From NCBI GenBank assembly GCA_002483285.1, contig DLHP01000043.1, positions 216,680 through 280,679 on the forward strand: a DNA stretch of 64,000 nt, in the 5' to 3' direction. How positions within the stretch are numbered: position 1 is the stretch's first letter; every line of letters begins with the position of its first letter. The translations under genes and the position numbers were made by a program. Source of the stretch: Flavobacterium sp. UBA7665. Lineage in GTDB: Bacteria > Bacteroidota > Bacteroidia > Flavobacteriales > Flavobacteriaceae. The notes under the pieces were generated by a model. It searched no databases. It was not told the DNA's origin and was given only the letters and a program-made list of their open reading frames with translations. Of the stretch, positions 17,087 through 26,104 are shown one piece after another.

Positions 17087-18940
17087 CTATTCTTTCAAAA
17101 TGGTGATGCTATTGATGATTGCCGATCGACTGTATGAACCTACGCCAACATGATTGTCATAAGCCAATGTAAGGTAAACTTCTTTCGATTTGGGAGCCAC
17201 AAAATGCACCACATTTGCCCCGGCGTCCTTTTTCTCACTCAGTGTAAACTCGCCGACATTTTTACCGTCGATAAGTAATTTGAAATGGGCACTTTCATTG
17301 TTTATGGGTTTTTCGGGAAGACTGATGCCTTTTACGAGCATTTTGTATTTTCCTTTTTCAAGAAATAATTGTGGGTGTCTGCTCATTTTGTTACTATTAA
17401 AAATAAGCGCTCCGGTTTCATCAAACGTTGCGTTTTTAAAATTTTTCAGGTCAAGTACTGAACTGGTCGTCTCGCTTCTCGTGTCGGGAACCTCTTTTTT
17501 CAATGATATGAAATGATAGGCCCAAGCGTCTTCCATAAAAATCTTTTCTCCAACAATAAAATTGTCTTTCAAATATTTTCTGTTTTCGGTGTTTGGCGCA
17601 TAAAACCTTGCATTGCCATCAACATACCAAAACGAACCCGTGGCCATTGCGCCGCTCTTTAAATTTTCGACATACCTTTCGAGCGGCATTTCTACAACCG
17701 CCGCTCCGTCGTCAAAGTAATAGCTGAGCAGCCAACCCCAATTAGAAACGACTTTGTCTTTCGCGGTATTTTTTTGCATGACCCTTTCACACACCTTGTC
17801 GTACTGCGATTTGGTCAGCGTCGTATAATAATTAACGGGTGAAAACAATGAAAAAACCAAAGCCGCTATGACCACAAGGCTCACGGCCACTTGGACGATG
17901 CGGTTTTTGACTTGTTCAATCCCAATACCCAAAAACAACATCATAGCAGGCAATATGGCAATAAAATACCTGGCCAGAATAATTGAATCGCCAGCGTAGG
18001 ACTTGAGTACAATACCGGTTATTTCAGAAAAAACCCAAGTAAACAACACGACGAATCCAAGCAATTGCCCGTTTTGCGATAAATTGCAATGGGCTTTATT
18101 AGACAGCATCCTGGCGGCGGTGACCAAAAGGTAAATGATGGAAAGTGCCAGGGCAACCAGCACAATTTTTGAATTGCCTGAAAGCGAAACCAGCACCGCA
18201 AACATCGAATCCCAGGAAAGTGCAGGAATCCATGGGTTATCAATCACCGACACTTTTTGGACAATCTGATACACCGGGATAAAAACAACCAGTGCCGCAA
18301 GTACCGAAACCAATGAATACAACATCAATTTCTTGCGATGCTTGGCACCGTCGAATATCAAAACGACCAAAACGATACAATATACTGCCGCAACATTCAC
18401 CAAGCCTATTGGTTGCATGTTGGTAATGAGTCCGCAGAAAAGTCCGAGCAACAACGCATATTTTAAATTGGGAACACGCACGAAACGGACAAGGTAGTAA
18501 AACGATGCCGTAGCGAAAAAAGCCAATAAGGCATACGAACGCGCTTCTTGTGAATATTCGATATGGAAATAGTTCAGCGTAAGCAGCAATGCCGCAATCT
18601 GGCCGGCCCGTTTGTTGTAAAGTTCTTTACCCAAAAGATAGACAAGCCAAACGGTGAGCACACCGCCAATGGCAGATGGGATTCGGGCCACGAATATGCT
18701 TCCGTTAAATAGATCCATAAGAAACCTCACGATTATAAAATACAGGTGCGGTATCCCTTCGCGGGCCATGATTACTTTATCAAACTGCGAAAATGGCATG
18801 GCCGGGTCAGATTCCTTGAGCGTGTGCAACTCATCAAGCCAGGCACTCTGGAAACCCAGTTGGTAAAACCTTAAAAAAGCGGCTAAGGTGAGAATCAGGA
18901 TAATCCAACGATTTTCTTTTACATTCTTTAAATAGTTCAT
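17087..18940 (-). CDS. GT39/ArnT-like membrane glycosyltransferase with periplasmic C-terminal domain
   Basis: This 617-residue protein has about eleven or twelve hydrophobic segments over residues 12-380. The first periplasmic loop contains SAWLDELHTL with the Asp-Glu pair typical of GT-C enzymes (PMT/ArnT), which use polyprenyl-phosphate sugars as donors. Residues from about 385 on are soluble and beta-rich, including a carbohydrate-binding-like stretch (HPQLFLEKGKYKMLVKG and FKLLIDGKNVGEF). It should transfer a sugar to a glycan, lipid or protein on the periplasmic side. It stands apart, with 146 bases to the terminator downstream of the lipoprotein gene. Confidence 0.82.
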   Translation of the reverse strand: MNYLKNVKENRWIILILTLAAFLRFYQLGFQSAWLDELHTLKESDPAMPFSQFDKVIMAREGIPHLYFIIVRFLMDLFNGSIFVARIPSAIGGVLTVWLVYLLGKELYNKRAGQIAALLLTLNYFHIEYSQEARSYALLAFFATASFYYLVRFVRVPNLKYALLLGLFCGLITNMQPIGLVNVAAVYCIVLVVLIFDGAKHRKKLMLYSLVSVLAALVVFIPVYQIVQKVSVIDNPWIPALSWDSMFAVLVSLSGNSKIVLVALALSIIYLLVTAARMLSNKAHCNLSQNGQLLGFVVLFTWVFSEITGIVLKSYAGDSIILARYFIAILPAMMLFLGIGIEQVKNRIVQVAVSLVVIAALVFSLFSPVNYYTTLTKSQYDKVCERVMQKNTAKDKVVSNWGWLLSYYFDDGAAVVEMPLERYVENLKSGAMATGSFWYVDGNARFYAPNTENRKYLKDNFIVGEKIFMEDAWAYHFISLKKEVPDTRSETTSSVLDLKNFKNATFDETGALIFNSNKMSRHPQLFLEKGKYKMLVKGISLPEKPINNESAHFKLLIDGKNVGEFTLSEKKDAGANVVHFVAPKSKEVYLTLAYDNHVGVGSYSRSAIINSITILKE

Positions 18941-19060
18941 GCTGTGCTGTATTGGTTCGTCAATGGAATTGGTTGGATGCTACCTCATCTGATGCCTGAT
19001 TATCGTTTGGGCTAAAAGTGAGACAAAAATAAATGTTTTATCCACTAAACCTCTTAAATA

Positions 19061-19099
19061 AAAAAGCTACAAATCGTTTTTAACAACTTGTAGCTTTTT
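19061..19099 (-). terminator. Intrinsic terminator of the lipoprotein gene
   Basis: AAAAAGCTACAA (19061-19072) and TTGTAGCTTTTT (19088-19099) form a perfect 12-base stem with a 15-base loop. It lies 20 bases beyond the minus-strand stop at 19119. The A/T ends supply a U-run when read on either strand. Confidence 0.85.
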
Positions 19100-19118
19100 C
19101 TATAAAATTTTAATCCGA

Positions 19119-19496
19119 TTATTTGATTGTAACTTTCTTTGGATATTGTGCAACATCTTGGAAGTCAGACGCTTTTTGATCTACCAAAATCTGGATGAAT
19201 TGGTCTGCAACCTGGTAACTTGCATAAGGAATGATGGTTCCGTCTTCAAATACAAGCGAGTGTCCTTTTTTTAGTAGTTCTTCGGTTTCTTTAGAATAAT
19301 CCGCCAAAAACATATTGAATTTGATACCAACGCCAGCCGACCAGTTTTCATCAGAATAATTGGCCAATTGAATTACGTTTGCATTTTCAGCCGCCGTCTC
19401 CGTTGCTGCATTTTCTGTTCCTGTGCCTTTTTTGTCATCTTTACACGAAAGCAAAGAGAAAACTAACAACATGCCCATTAGAATATTAACTCTCAT
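19119..19496 (-). CDS. Lipoprotein sharing a domain with the 1219-aa membrane protein
   Basis: This 125-residue protein has a signal peptide ending in the lipobox LLSC (Cys18). A low-complexity Lys/Asp/Thr/Glu/Ala linker follows, then a compact domain (residues 41-125). That domain aligns without gaps to the last 85 residues of the giant membrane protein at 21657-25316. By eye about 29 of 85 positions are identical, including DENW/DDNW, GVG.K, LLK.G, IQ.Q-type strands, DF and the VTIK/VKIE end. It has its own -7 element and terminator, so it is expressed separately. No named family was recognised. It may bind the same ligand as the large protein's tail. Confidence 0.85.
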   Translation of the reverse strand: MRVNILMGMLLVFSLLSCKDDKKGTGTENAATETAAENANVIQLANYSDENWSAGVGIKFNMFLADYSKETEELLKKGHSLVFEDGTIIPYASYQVADQFIQILVDQKASDFQDVAQYPKKVTIK

Positions 19497-19518
19497 ATTT
19501 TTTAAGTTTAAATTTGCG

Positions 19519-19526
19519 CAAAAGTA
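19519..19526 (-). promoter_or_regulatory. -7 element of the lipoprotein gene
   Basis: The complement of 19519-19526 reads TACTTTTG, an exact TAnnTTTG match 22 bases upstream of the start codon. It is followed by an A-rich leader. No clear -33 TTTG is visible; the upstream stretch is a poly-A/T run. Confidence 0.5.
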
Positions 19527-19597
19527 TATTTTTTTTTTTATAATCTATATTTTTAACCGTTTTATTTAAACGATTTTTTATCGTCTATGTCTTTACC

Positions 19598-20530
19598 CTA
19601 AAGCCTTTCTACCGATTCTACCAAATACGTTTTCTTGCTGTAAACCAGTTCAATGATTAACGAAAGGTATTTGATGATGATGGCCAGGATAAAGAAAATG
19701 CCCGAAAAACTGCCCGACATTAAAAGCATAGTAGTGGTCCAGCCTTCAATGGGTTTGTCGCCGCTGAAATAAATAAAACACACGTAAAACACCGTGAGCA
19801 CCGTGAAAAGAAACAGTGCGAGGGTGATCCCGATTGATATGTTAAATGCGAGGTTGGTGTAAATGATTAACGCATTAATGGCCATGCGGTTCCTGAAAAC
19901 GCCCTTAACCTTTTCATTGACCATCTTTCCCGACGGAATGTATTCAATCACCTCGAGGTTCAAACCGCTGTTGGCGTACAACGCCTTGCGATACGGAACC
20001 GATTTGCTGATAGAATACGCGCGGTTAATCGCCCGGCGTGACAAAATCCTGAAACGGTCTGAACGCAGTTTGTGCCTGCTTTTTGAATACCTATTAAATA
20101 CCTTGTAAAAAAGCCTTGAGAAAAACGTGTTGGCCGCTTTGGGCGATACAGAAACGATGTCAAACCCAGAAATAATTTTGTTGTACGATGCTCTGATTAG
20201 GCTAAAATCGTAATCGACATTGAGGTCGTCAAACTCGTAAACGAAGTCGCCCATAGAAATATCGATTCCCGCGCTCATAGAGATTTCTAATCCTTGATGG
20301 ATACTCATATTGAGGATAGAAATCGTATACTGCGACAGCGTTTTGTCATTTTTGAGATTACCAACCGAACGATCGTAGGAGCAATCGTTTACAATGATTA
20401 CCTCAAACTTCTCGAAGATTTCATCTACTTTTTCAATGACGTTCTTGACAAAACCAACAATCTTGTCCTCGTTGTTGTGCAGGTAAATCACAACCGAAAT
20501 CAATTTCTGCTCTTTGTTATTTATTTCCAT
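19598..20530 (-). CDS. Glycosyltransferase family 2 with C-terminal membrane segments
   Basis: This protein of about 310 residues has an N-terminal GT-A domain (LISVVIYLHNNEDKIVGF, then VIIVNDCSYDRSV). The usual DXD region appears weakened to VYEFDDLNVDY. Two hydrophobic helices near residues 220-250 and 265-295 resemble the ArnC/GtrB/DPM-like polyprenyl-phosphate glycosyltransferases. These make undecaprenyl-phosphate sugars used as donors by GT-C enzymes, which fits its position after a giant GT-C-like protein. The ATG at 20530 was chosen; it overlaps the FAD oxidoreductase gene by 14 bases. It is the last gene of the six-gene operon. Confidence 0.83.
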   Translation of the reverse strand: MEINNKEQKLISVVIYLHNNEDKIVGFVKNVIEKVDEIFEKFEVIIVNDCSYDRSVGNLKNDKTLSQYTISILNMSIHQGLEISMSAGIDISMGDFVYEFDDLNVDYDFSLIRASYNKIISGFDIVSVSPKAANTFFSRLFYKVFNRYSKSRHKLRSDRFRILSRRAINRAYSISKSVPYRKALYANSGLNLEVIEYIPSGKMVNEKVKGVFRNRMAINALIIYTNLAFNISIGITLALFLFTVLTVFYVCFIYFSGDKPIEGWTTTMLLMSGSFSGIFFILAIIIKYLSLIIELVYSKKTYLVESVERL

Positions 20531-21650
20531 CGGATAAAATGTCATTTAAATCGTAAACCGTGTTGATCTTTCCTGATAAAACAGAAATGAAAGTTGGGTT
20601 TGCGCTGTGTTTCTTAACAATGGTAGGCCTCGAATCATCTACTTCAGAAGCCTTCAGGATTGGCTTTATAGAATAGAGCGATTGTACGTATTCTATTGTA
20701 ATGTCATCCTTAAGGTATTTTTTTGCCATGCCATACATATAATCCCAAGACGTCTTTGGGCGCGCCACACAACTGTTGCAATTGCCCAACTGTTGCGGAC
20801 TACAGCTGTTATTGCTGTACGGCTGACAGGAAAAGGTGGGCAAGTCATCATAACTGGTTTTGTGAGGCGTATACGGGACAGCGGTTAGCGAGTGCAATCC
20901 CGTTTGCCCGAAAGGCATTAGCGAGAAGAACGGACCGTCCATTACGGTAATTCCAACGTTTTTGAGGTTGTCGCTCACCTTGCACAAGATCACTTCGCAA
21001 AGTTCGTACTTAATCCCGATTTTCTCATAATTCAACTGCGTAATAATCTGGTTCACTGAAGCGTAAGTTGAATTCAATAAAAATTCGGTCTCAAACTGTG
21101 CGCCATCGTTAAGAGTGATCTGGTATTTCCCGTCGGTGTTTACAATTGTTGCGATGCGGCTGTTGTACCTCACGGCAACATTAGGCACCTTATCGATTTC
21201 ATCCAGGAAATGCCGCATCAACCTTTTGGCGTCGTAGGTACATTCTTTGGTGACATAGGCACCTTCGCACATGTCCTCCTTAAAAAAATCAGCGGTATTA
21301 ACAGGCTTGCATGGAATCTGGGAATCGTGGCAGAATTTCTCAAATTGTCTGGCGTTCGTCCACGAGAAGTTGGTGGAGACCGCATAAATCTTATCGAAAG
21401 CGTCGTTGATGCAAAACCCGTACTCAGAATGAAATTGGTCGTAATAATGTGCCGACTTGACCGCCGTCGTGTAAGACCTTGGATAATGATAGCCCATATG
21501 CACGCGCGCTTGATTGATGTACGTGGCGCGCATGAACGGCGCCTGGTCGTACTCGAGCACAAGTATGTTCTCGCCTTTCTTTCCGGAGAAATGTGCCGAG
21601 TACAGGCCGTACAAACCGGCACCTATGATAATCTTGTCGAATGAATTCAC
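20517..21650 (-). CDS. FAD-dependent oxidoreductase (DAO family) with Cys cluster
   Basis: This 377-residue protein opens with the FAD-binding motif IIIGAGLYGLYSA (residues 7-19) and VLEYD at the end of the second strand, as in the DAO/glycine oxidase superfamily. The next segment RATYINQARVHMGYHYPRS fits family members in polysaccharide loci. Four cysteines near residues 275, 283, 291 and 294 form a C-x7-C-x7-C-x2-C pattern, which is unusual for the family and could bind metal. It lies between the giant membrane protein and a GT2 gene, overlapping the latter. A role in oxidising a sugar or amino-sugar precursor is inference. Confidence 0.82.
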   Translation of the reverse strand: MNSFDKIIIGAGLYGLYSAHFSGKKGENILVLEYDQAPFMRATYINQARVHMGYHYPRSYTTAVKSAHYYDQFHSEYGFCINDAFDKIYAVSTNFSWTNARQFEKFCHDSQIPCKPVNTADFFKEDMCEGAYVTKECTYDAKRLMRHFLDEIDKVPNVAVRYNSRIATIVNTDGKYQITLNDGAQFETEFLLNSTYASVNQIITQLNYEKIGIKYELCEVILCKVSDNLKNVGITVMDGPFFSLMPFGQTGLHSLTAVPYTPHKTSYDDLPTFSCQPYSNNSCSPQQLGNCNSCVARPKTSWDYMYGMAKKYLKDDITIEYVQSLYSIKPILKASEVDDSRPTIVKKHSANPTFISVLSGKINTVYDLNDILSDGNK

Positions 21651-21656
21651 CTTGGG

Positions 21657-24600
21657 TTATTTTTCAATTTTAACAGTGTTGGGGAAGGCGGCGGCTTCCT
21701 TAAAATCGAGCGGATTTTCAACAACCTGCACCTGAATGTAATTCTCAACCACCTGAATATCCCGGATGGTCATGAATTGGCCATTATTGAGCACGATCTT
21801 ACTGCCTGGCTTGAGGAGCTTTTCTCTACCGGGAACGTAATTAAACAAGACCAACCCATTTTTCAAGCCAACTCCTCCGTACCAATTGTCATCGGTGATG
21901 TTGCTCAACGTTAAATCTTTATTACTGTATTGCAGTTCTTCCTTGCCATCTTCTGAAATGAGTGAGAATTTGATCAACCTTATCGCTTTGTTATCTGTCT
22001 TGAATTCAATCCTGGATTCAGGCGTACTAAGCCACCAATAATAATTACTGCTCAGTCGGATGGCATACGCTGCCTTTCCCGGTACAATATTAAAATGGAA
22101 ACTGGCCCTTTTTTCATTTCCATCATACAGGGTGACGCTTCCGCCCATTTGAACGTCGCTCTCGGCCTCGAGGTAGCAATAAAATGGTTTCCTGTAATTT
22201 TTAAGATCTTTTTTCTTAAACGAAGCCAGCGATTCATACAACGAATTGCTCAAACGACTAACTTTTGAAAAAACAGGTTCATTTGATCGTTCTGCCCAAA
22301 GCCTGGGAACTTCACCCAACCAGTAATCTGCGGGTTCGGGTTGTGTGGGGATCGCATCGGGTTGGATATTCTCGCCTGGTTTACTTATCTTGAGGCTGTT
22401 GAATTTTATACTGCCTGTATTGATCGAGATCATAAGCTCCAAAGGCATTTTCGGAAATTTCAGCGTCAGGTCTTGTGCCTGCACCTGTTGTATTGGAATT
22501 TCGATGGTGTTTTCTTCGGTGTAGGATTCCTGGCTGTTAAGCACATAATACACCCTGACACTGCCCGCAGTACCCGGCGTTATGTTAAGGGTAAAAATTG
22601 CCGCGCCAGAATAGTTGGCGTCAAGGATTTTCTCGCCCCTAAGGCCTTCGAGCATTCCCCTGAAAAAAGGACTGGTTCCGGCTGCGCTGATCTTGAATTT
22701 GCCATCGGTATCTTTAACAAGTCGCATGTTGCCAAAAACGGTAGACGGCTTTTGCAGCCAGGAAAAATCAGTAATTGCCTCTCCCGTTTCTGCCTTTTTC
22801 ACCAGTTTCCTTAGGTACTCCGGCCTTTTGCTGTTGAGTGCGTAAATATCAAAAGAAGGGAATCGCATGATTGGCGAATAATTCTTGAAGAGGTACTCAG
22901 AAATTTTATAGTATTTGTATTCTACGAAAACCCCATCAATACCCGACCAGGCTTTCTCGCGGATAGGCATAAGCACGATTGGTACTTTGGCAGCGCGAAT
23001 TTGTTCAAGTGCCATGTCCTGGGATTTGTCGCCGTTAATCATCAAAGGCGTTTGATTTACATACAAAGGGTTTTTCCTTTTGGTCAAGGCGTGGTAATAA
23101 TTCTTGGAGGAAAAATCGAAGTACGTTTCATGGGGCTGCAGCAGCTTATCGAGGATACCTTTAAAGGCATTGATTTCTGAAAGGTCAATAGACTTGCCTA
23201 CCCTGGTACCATTAAAATCATATGGTTTGGTAAATTGGTCCTTAAAGGAAATTGAACCAAAAGTCTCTGCCAATTTGCTGTATTCATGTTTTTGCAAAGT
23301 CGGGGCGGTAAGGCTTATGAGAAAATAAACCCCGATAAAGGAGGCCATAAAAATCAGGGGTCTGTTTCGTTTAAAAAGCAACACAAACATCAGGATGGCA
23401 AACGGAATCGTACTGGTAATTTGTTTGATGTTGCCATAGGCAAGCGTATGTCGTACAATTCCCCTGGGTATGTTGAAAAAGAAAAAACCGGCAAAAAACA
23501 GGAACAGGATTAAAGCGTATTGCAGCTTTTTAGAGTCGCGCAGCGTTTGAACGAAGCCGGAACAAATCGAAATCTTTATGGTCACCCAAAGCACCATCAA
23601 AAATGCGGTCAAGGGCAAAAGGTAATAGGCCAGCCTGAAAACCGTGAGGTTAACATCTCCCATTTTTTCAATTGCCCAATTTTGGTTGGACATACTCACA
23701 ATAAGGAATTCATACAAACGCCCAATCGGACTGACGCCTTTGACCAGACATAAAATAAAGAACAACGCCAACATGGCACCCATACAGACAAGGGCGGGAA
23801 CCATCATTTTCTTAAACTCGAATGACTTGTTAAGAATATAATTGACTGCAAAATAGGTTACCAAAGCCGCCATTATTGCTGCGAAACCAATATCGAGTTT
23901 ATAGAGGCTCAGTAAGACTACAGCGATCCAAAACAAGTAATGGTTTTTAACCGATCTGTTGTCTAAGAGTTTTATCAACATGAGCCCGAGCACGCCCGCA
24001 AATGTGAATTGATTGTCAAGCAAAGTCATCAGCGGTAAGCTCACAACGATCAGAAAAGCAACTGTTGGATTGAGTACCTTCTTGAAAATATAATAGAGCA
24101 AAAAAGTCGCGCCGATTGAAAACGTGCCAAAGTAAAGGAATACAGCCCACGGTTCATATCCATTCAGAAAGCCGTAGATGAACGCAAAAAATTCCGACGA
24201 CAACATGTGGGCATCAAAGGTTTCGACAATCGGAATACTTCCATACCTAAAAAAATGGTCTACAGATAAGCCATGGTTTGCAAATTCAAAAAACTCATCC
24301 GCCGGGTTGTACAACCGGTAAGGCTGTGAGCACACCAATCCAAGTGAAAGTAACATCAGAGGATGGTAGTATTTGCTGATGATGTTAGCTCCTGTTTCGC
24401 TACCAACTCTTCTCCTTAACCGGAAAAAGCAGAAAACAGACAATCCTGAAGCCAATAGCCCCAAAAGAAAATACAATTTCATCTGGGCGCTGAAAACATA
24501 ACCAAATCGAACGTTAAGAATGTTAAAGATCTCCAACAGCAGCGACTGTACAATTGTAATAAACATCAGGGGCAACGTGGCAAGAAACAGTACATTTCCT

Positions 24601-25316
24601 TGGTTTGGTTGGTGTTCCGGAGCGGTTCTTCTCAAAATCAGCTTGCCTAAAAACCAAAAAGATAAAGCAACGAGAAAGTACACGGCAACCAAAAACATCA
24701 GTTTTAAATCGGTTGGCAGCAAAATCTCGTTGATCCTAACGTCATGATCTAAAATGCCGTAGAAATTCTTGTTGTCAAAATAGGTGAATATAATACTGGT
24801 AAACGGAAATGACACCAAAACAATCCACATGGCAAGATCCTTGGGCGAATTCTCGCTTCCGAACTTTAGCTGTAATAACAAAAATAAACAGAAGAAATAA
24901 ACAAAGAAGCTGGAAAAATCGACATTAATCAGCAGGAAGCTTGCGAAAACACAGCTGATTCCGATTATTGACCCGTCATATAGTTTTTTCAGCAGCCTTT
25001 TATCGACTGTTCCTTTAGCCGTTTTTCTTCCAACAAAATGATATAGGAACAAAAAGACCAAAGCCGAAACCAACAACAATCCCGTAAAAATATTGTAGTA
25101 ATTGGAAACCCTTCCGGCTATATCCAAATTATTGACAGCCGCATCAGAGATAATATGGTCGGAAAAATCTTTAATTTTCGGCTTAAAACTCAACATCACA
25201 TTGATAAACGGCGACATTAAAAACAGCGCGGTAAAAAAGCTAAACCCTAAAAATGCTTTTCTGGTTTCGGGGTTGGCTACGGCAAATTCCCTTAGATTAT
25301 TCAAATACTTTCTCAT
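21657..25316 (-). CDS. Giant GT-C-like membrane protein with periplasmic C-terminal domains
   Basis: This protein has 1219 residues. Residues 20-680 hold many hydrophobic segments in two blocks, separated near residues 300-345. The second block starts with NPADEFFEFANHGLSVDHFF (about 337-356) and GSIPIVETFDAHML, resembling the acidic first-loop motif of GT-C glycosyltransferases. Residues 690-1219 are soluble and presumably periplasmic. They include a Rossmann-like or alpha/beta portion (about 700-830), two beta-rich modules (about 855-980 and 1030-1125) and a terminal domain (1135-1219). The terminal domain is homologous to the lipoprotein encoded at 19119. I cannot name the full architecture. 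It overlaps the upstream GT2 gene by 4 bases and is likely a membrane glycan-assembly or export component. Confidence 0.8.
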   Translation of the reverse strand: MRKYLNNLREFAVANPETRKAFLGFSFFTALFLMSPFINVMLSFKPKIKDFSDHIISDAAVNNLDIAGRVSNYYNIFTGLLLVSALVFLFLYHFVGRKTAKGTVDKRLLKKLYDGSIIGISCVFASFLLINVDFSSFFVYFFCLFLLLQLKFGSENSPKDLAMWIVLVSFPFTSIIFTYFDNKNFYGILDHDVRINEILLPTDLKLMFLVAVYFLVALSFWFLGKLILRRTAPEHQPNQGNVLFLATLPLMFITIVQSLLLEIFNILNVRFGYVFSAQMKLYFLLGLLASGLSVFCFFRLRRRVGSETGANIISKYYHPLMLLSLGLVCSQPYRLYNPADEFFEFANHGLSVDHFFRYGSIPIVETFDAHMLSSEFFAFIYGFLNGYEPWAVFLYFGTFSIGATFLLYYIFKKVLNPTVAFLIVVSLPLMTLLDNQFTFAGVLGLMLIKLLDNRSVKNHYLFWIAVVLLSLYKLDIGFAAIMAALVTYFAVNYILNKSFEFKKMMVPALVCMGAMLALFFILCLVKGVSPIGRLYEFLIVSMSNQNWAIEKMGDVNLTVFRLAYYLLPLTAFLMVLWVTIKISICSGFVQTLRDSKKLQYALILFLFFAGFFFFNIPRGIVRHTLAYGNIKQITSTIPFAILMFVLLFKRNRPLIFMASFIGVYFLISLTAPTLQKHEYSKLAETFGSISFKDQFTKPYDFNGTRVGKSIDLSEINAFKGILDKLLQPHETYFDFSSKNYYHALTKRKNPLYVNQTPLMINGDKSQDMALEQIRAAKVPIVLMPIREKAWSGIDGVFVEYKYYKISEYLFKNYSPIMRFPSFDIYALNSKRPEYLRKLVKKAETGEAITDFSWLQKPSTVFGNMRLVKDTDGKFKISAAGTSPFFRGMLEGLRGEKILDANYSGAAIFTLNITPGTAGSVRVYYVLNSQESYTEENTIEIPIQQVQAQDLTLKFPKMPLELMISINTGSIKFNSLKISKPGENIQPDAIPTQPEPADYWLGEVPRLWAERSNEPVFSKVSRLSNSLYESLASFKKKDLKNYRKPFYCYLEAESDVQMGGSVTLYDGNEKRASFHFNIVPGKAAYAIRLSSNYYWWLSTPESRIEFKTDNKAIRLIKFSLISEDGKEELQYSNKDLTLSNITDDNWYGGVGLKNGLVLFNYVPGREKLLKPGSKIVLNNGQFMTIRDIQVVENYIQVQVVENPLDFKEAAAFPNTVKIEK

Positions 25317-26104
25317 GGATTGTAATCTCCTTTTAAATTCTTAAACAATATTTTCATCAAATCTGAATTCCCTTTAAAAAAACTGATTTTTGTAGGCGTC
25401 TTGCCTGATTTTGGATAAACCCGCTCCACCGGAACTTCTCCTACCTTAAGCCCAAGCTGCGAGGCGCGTACCGACAAATAGGCCAACAACTCATAGCCCA
25501 CAAAGATATCACGTAAAGGCTGTACTTGGGGATGTTTGAGGTATTTGGCCGAATAGGCGCGAAAGGCATTGGTAGAATCGGTGAAACGGTGCCTGGCAGT
25601 TAAGGTGATGATTGGAGAATGTATGAACTGCACTGCCAAATGCCGAATCAGCGGCGTGTTGACGGCCTTTCCGCCTTTAACATAACGCGAACCTTGTATA
25701 AAATCGTAACCTTCTTCTAGTTTCTCAATAAACAACGAAACCGACTCAATACTATCTTTGTTGTTGCCGTCTATAGTTAAAATGCCTTCGTAACCGCGTT
25801 CAAACGCAAACCAGAATCCCATGCGCAGTTGCGCGCCTTGTTTGCCGGTGTCGCGTTTGATGAGCAGCGTGTTGACTCCTAAGGCTTTTAGCTTTTCGGG
25901 ATCCATAGAACCGTCTGTAGAACCGCCGTCGCAGATGATGATGTCGACCATTTTGTCAACGTCATGGGCTTGCGCGCGTTGGAGTTCCTTGAGAATGCGC
26001 TCGCCTTCGTTGATAATTGGGATGCACAGGCAATACTTAGATTGCTTGTCGCTAAACGCATGGGCTTCGAACGCGGGGACGCCGGAGGTTTTCTTATACA
26101 GCAT
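25313..26104 (-). CDS. Glycosyltransferase family 2, DPM1-like
   Basis: This 263-residue GT-A enzyme without membrane segments has CLCIPIINEGERILKEL, IIICDGGSTDGSM and the DXD-like GILTIDGNNKDS. It then carries DFIQGSRYVKGG, all typical of the dolichol/polyprenyl-phosphate mannose synthase group. Such enzymes make polyprenyl-phosphate sugars for membrane GT-C enzymes, and the gene directly precedes and overlaps that of the giant GT-C-like protein. Its start overlaps the end of the isomerase gene by 11 bases. Donor sugar unknown. Confidence 0.88.
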   Translation of the reverse strand: MLYKKTSGVPAFEAHAFSDKQSKYCLCIPIINEGERILKELQRAQAHDVDKMVDIIICDGGSTDGSMDPEKLKALGVNTLLIKRDTGKQGAQLRMGFWFAFERGYEGILTIDGNNKDSIESVSLFIEKLEEGYDFIQGSRYVKGGKAVNTPLIRHLAVQFIHSPIITLTARHRFTDSTNAFRAYSAKYLKHPQVQPLRDIFVGYELLAYLSVRASQLGLKVGEVPVERVYPKSGKTPTKISFFKGNSDLMKILFKNLKGDYNP

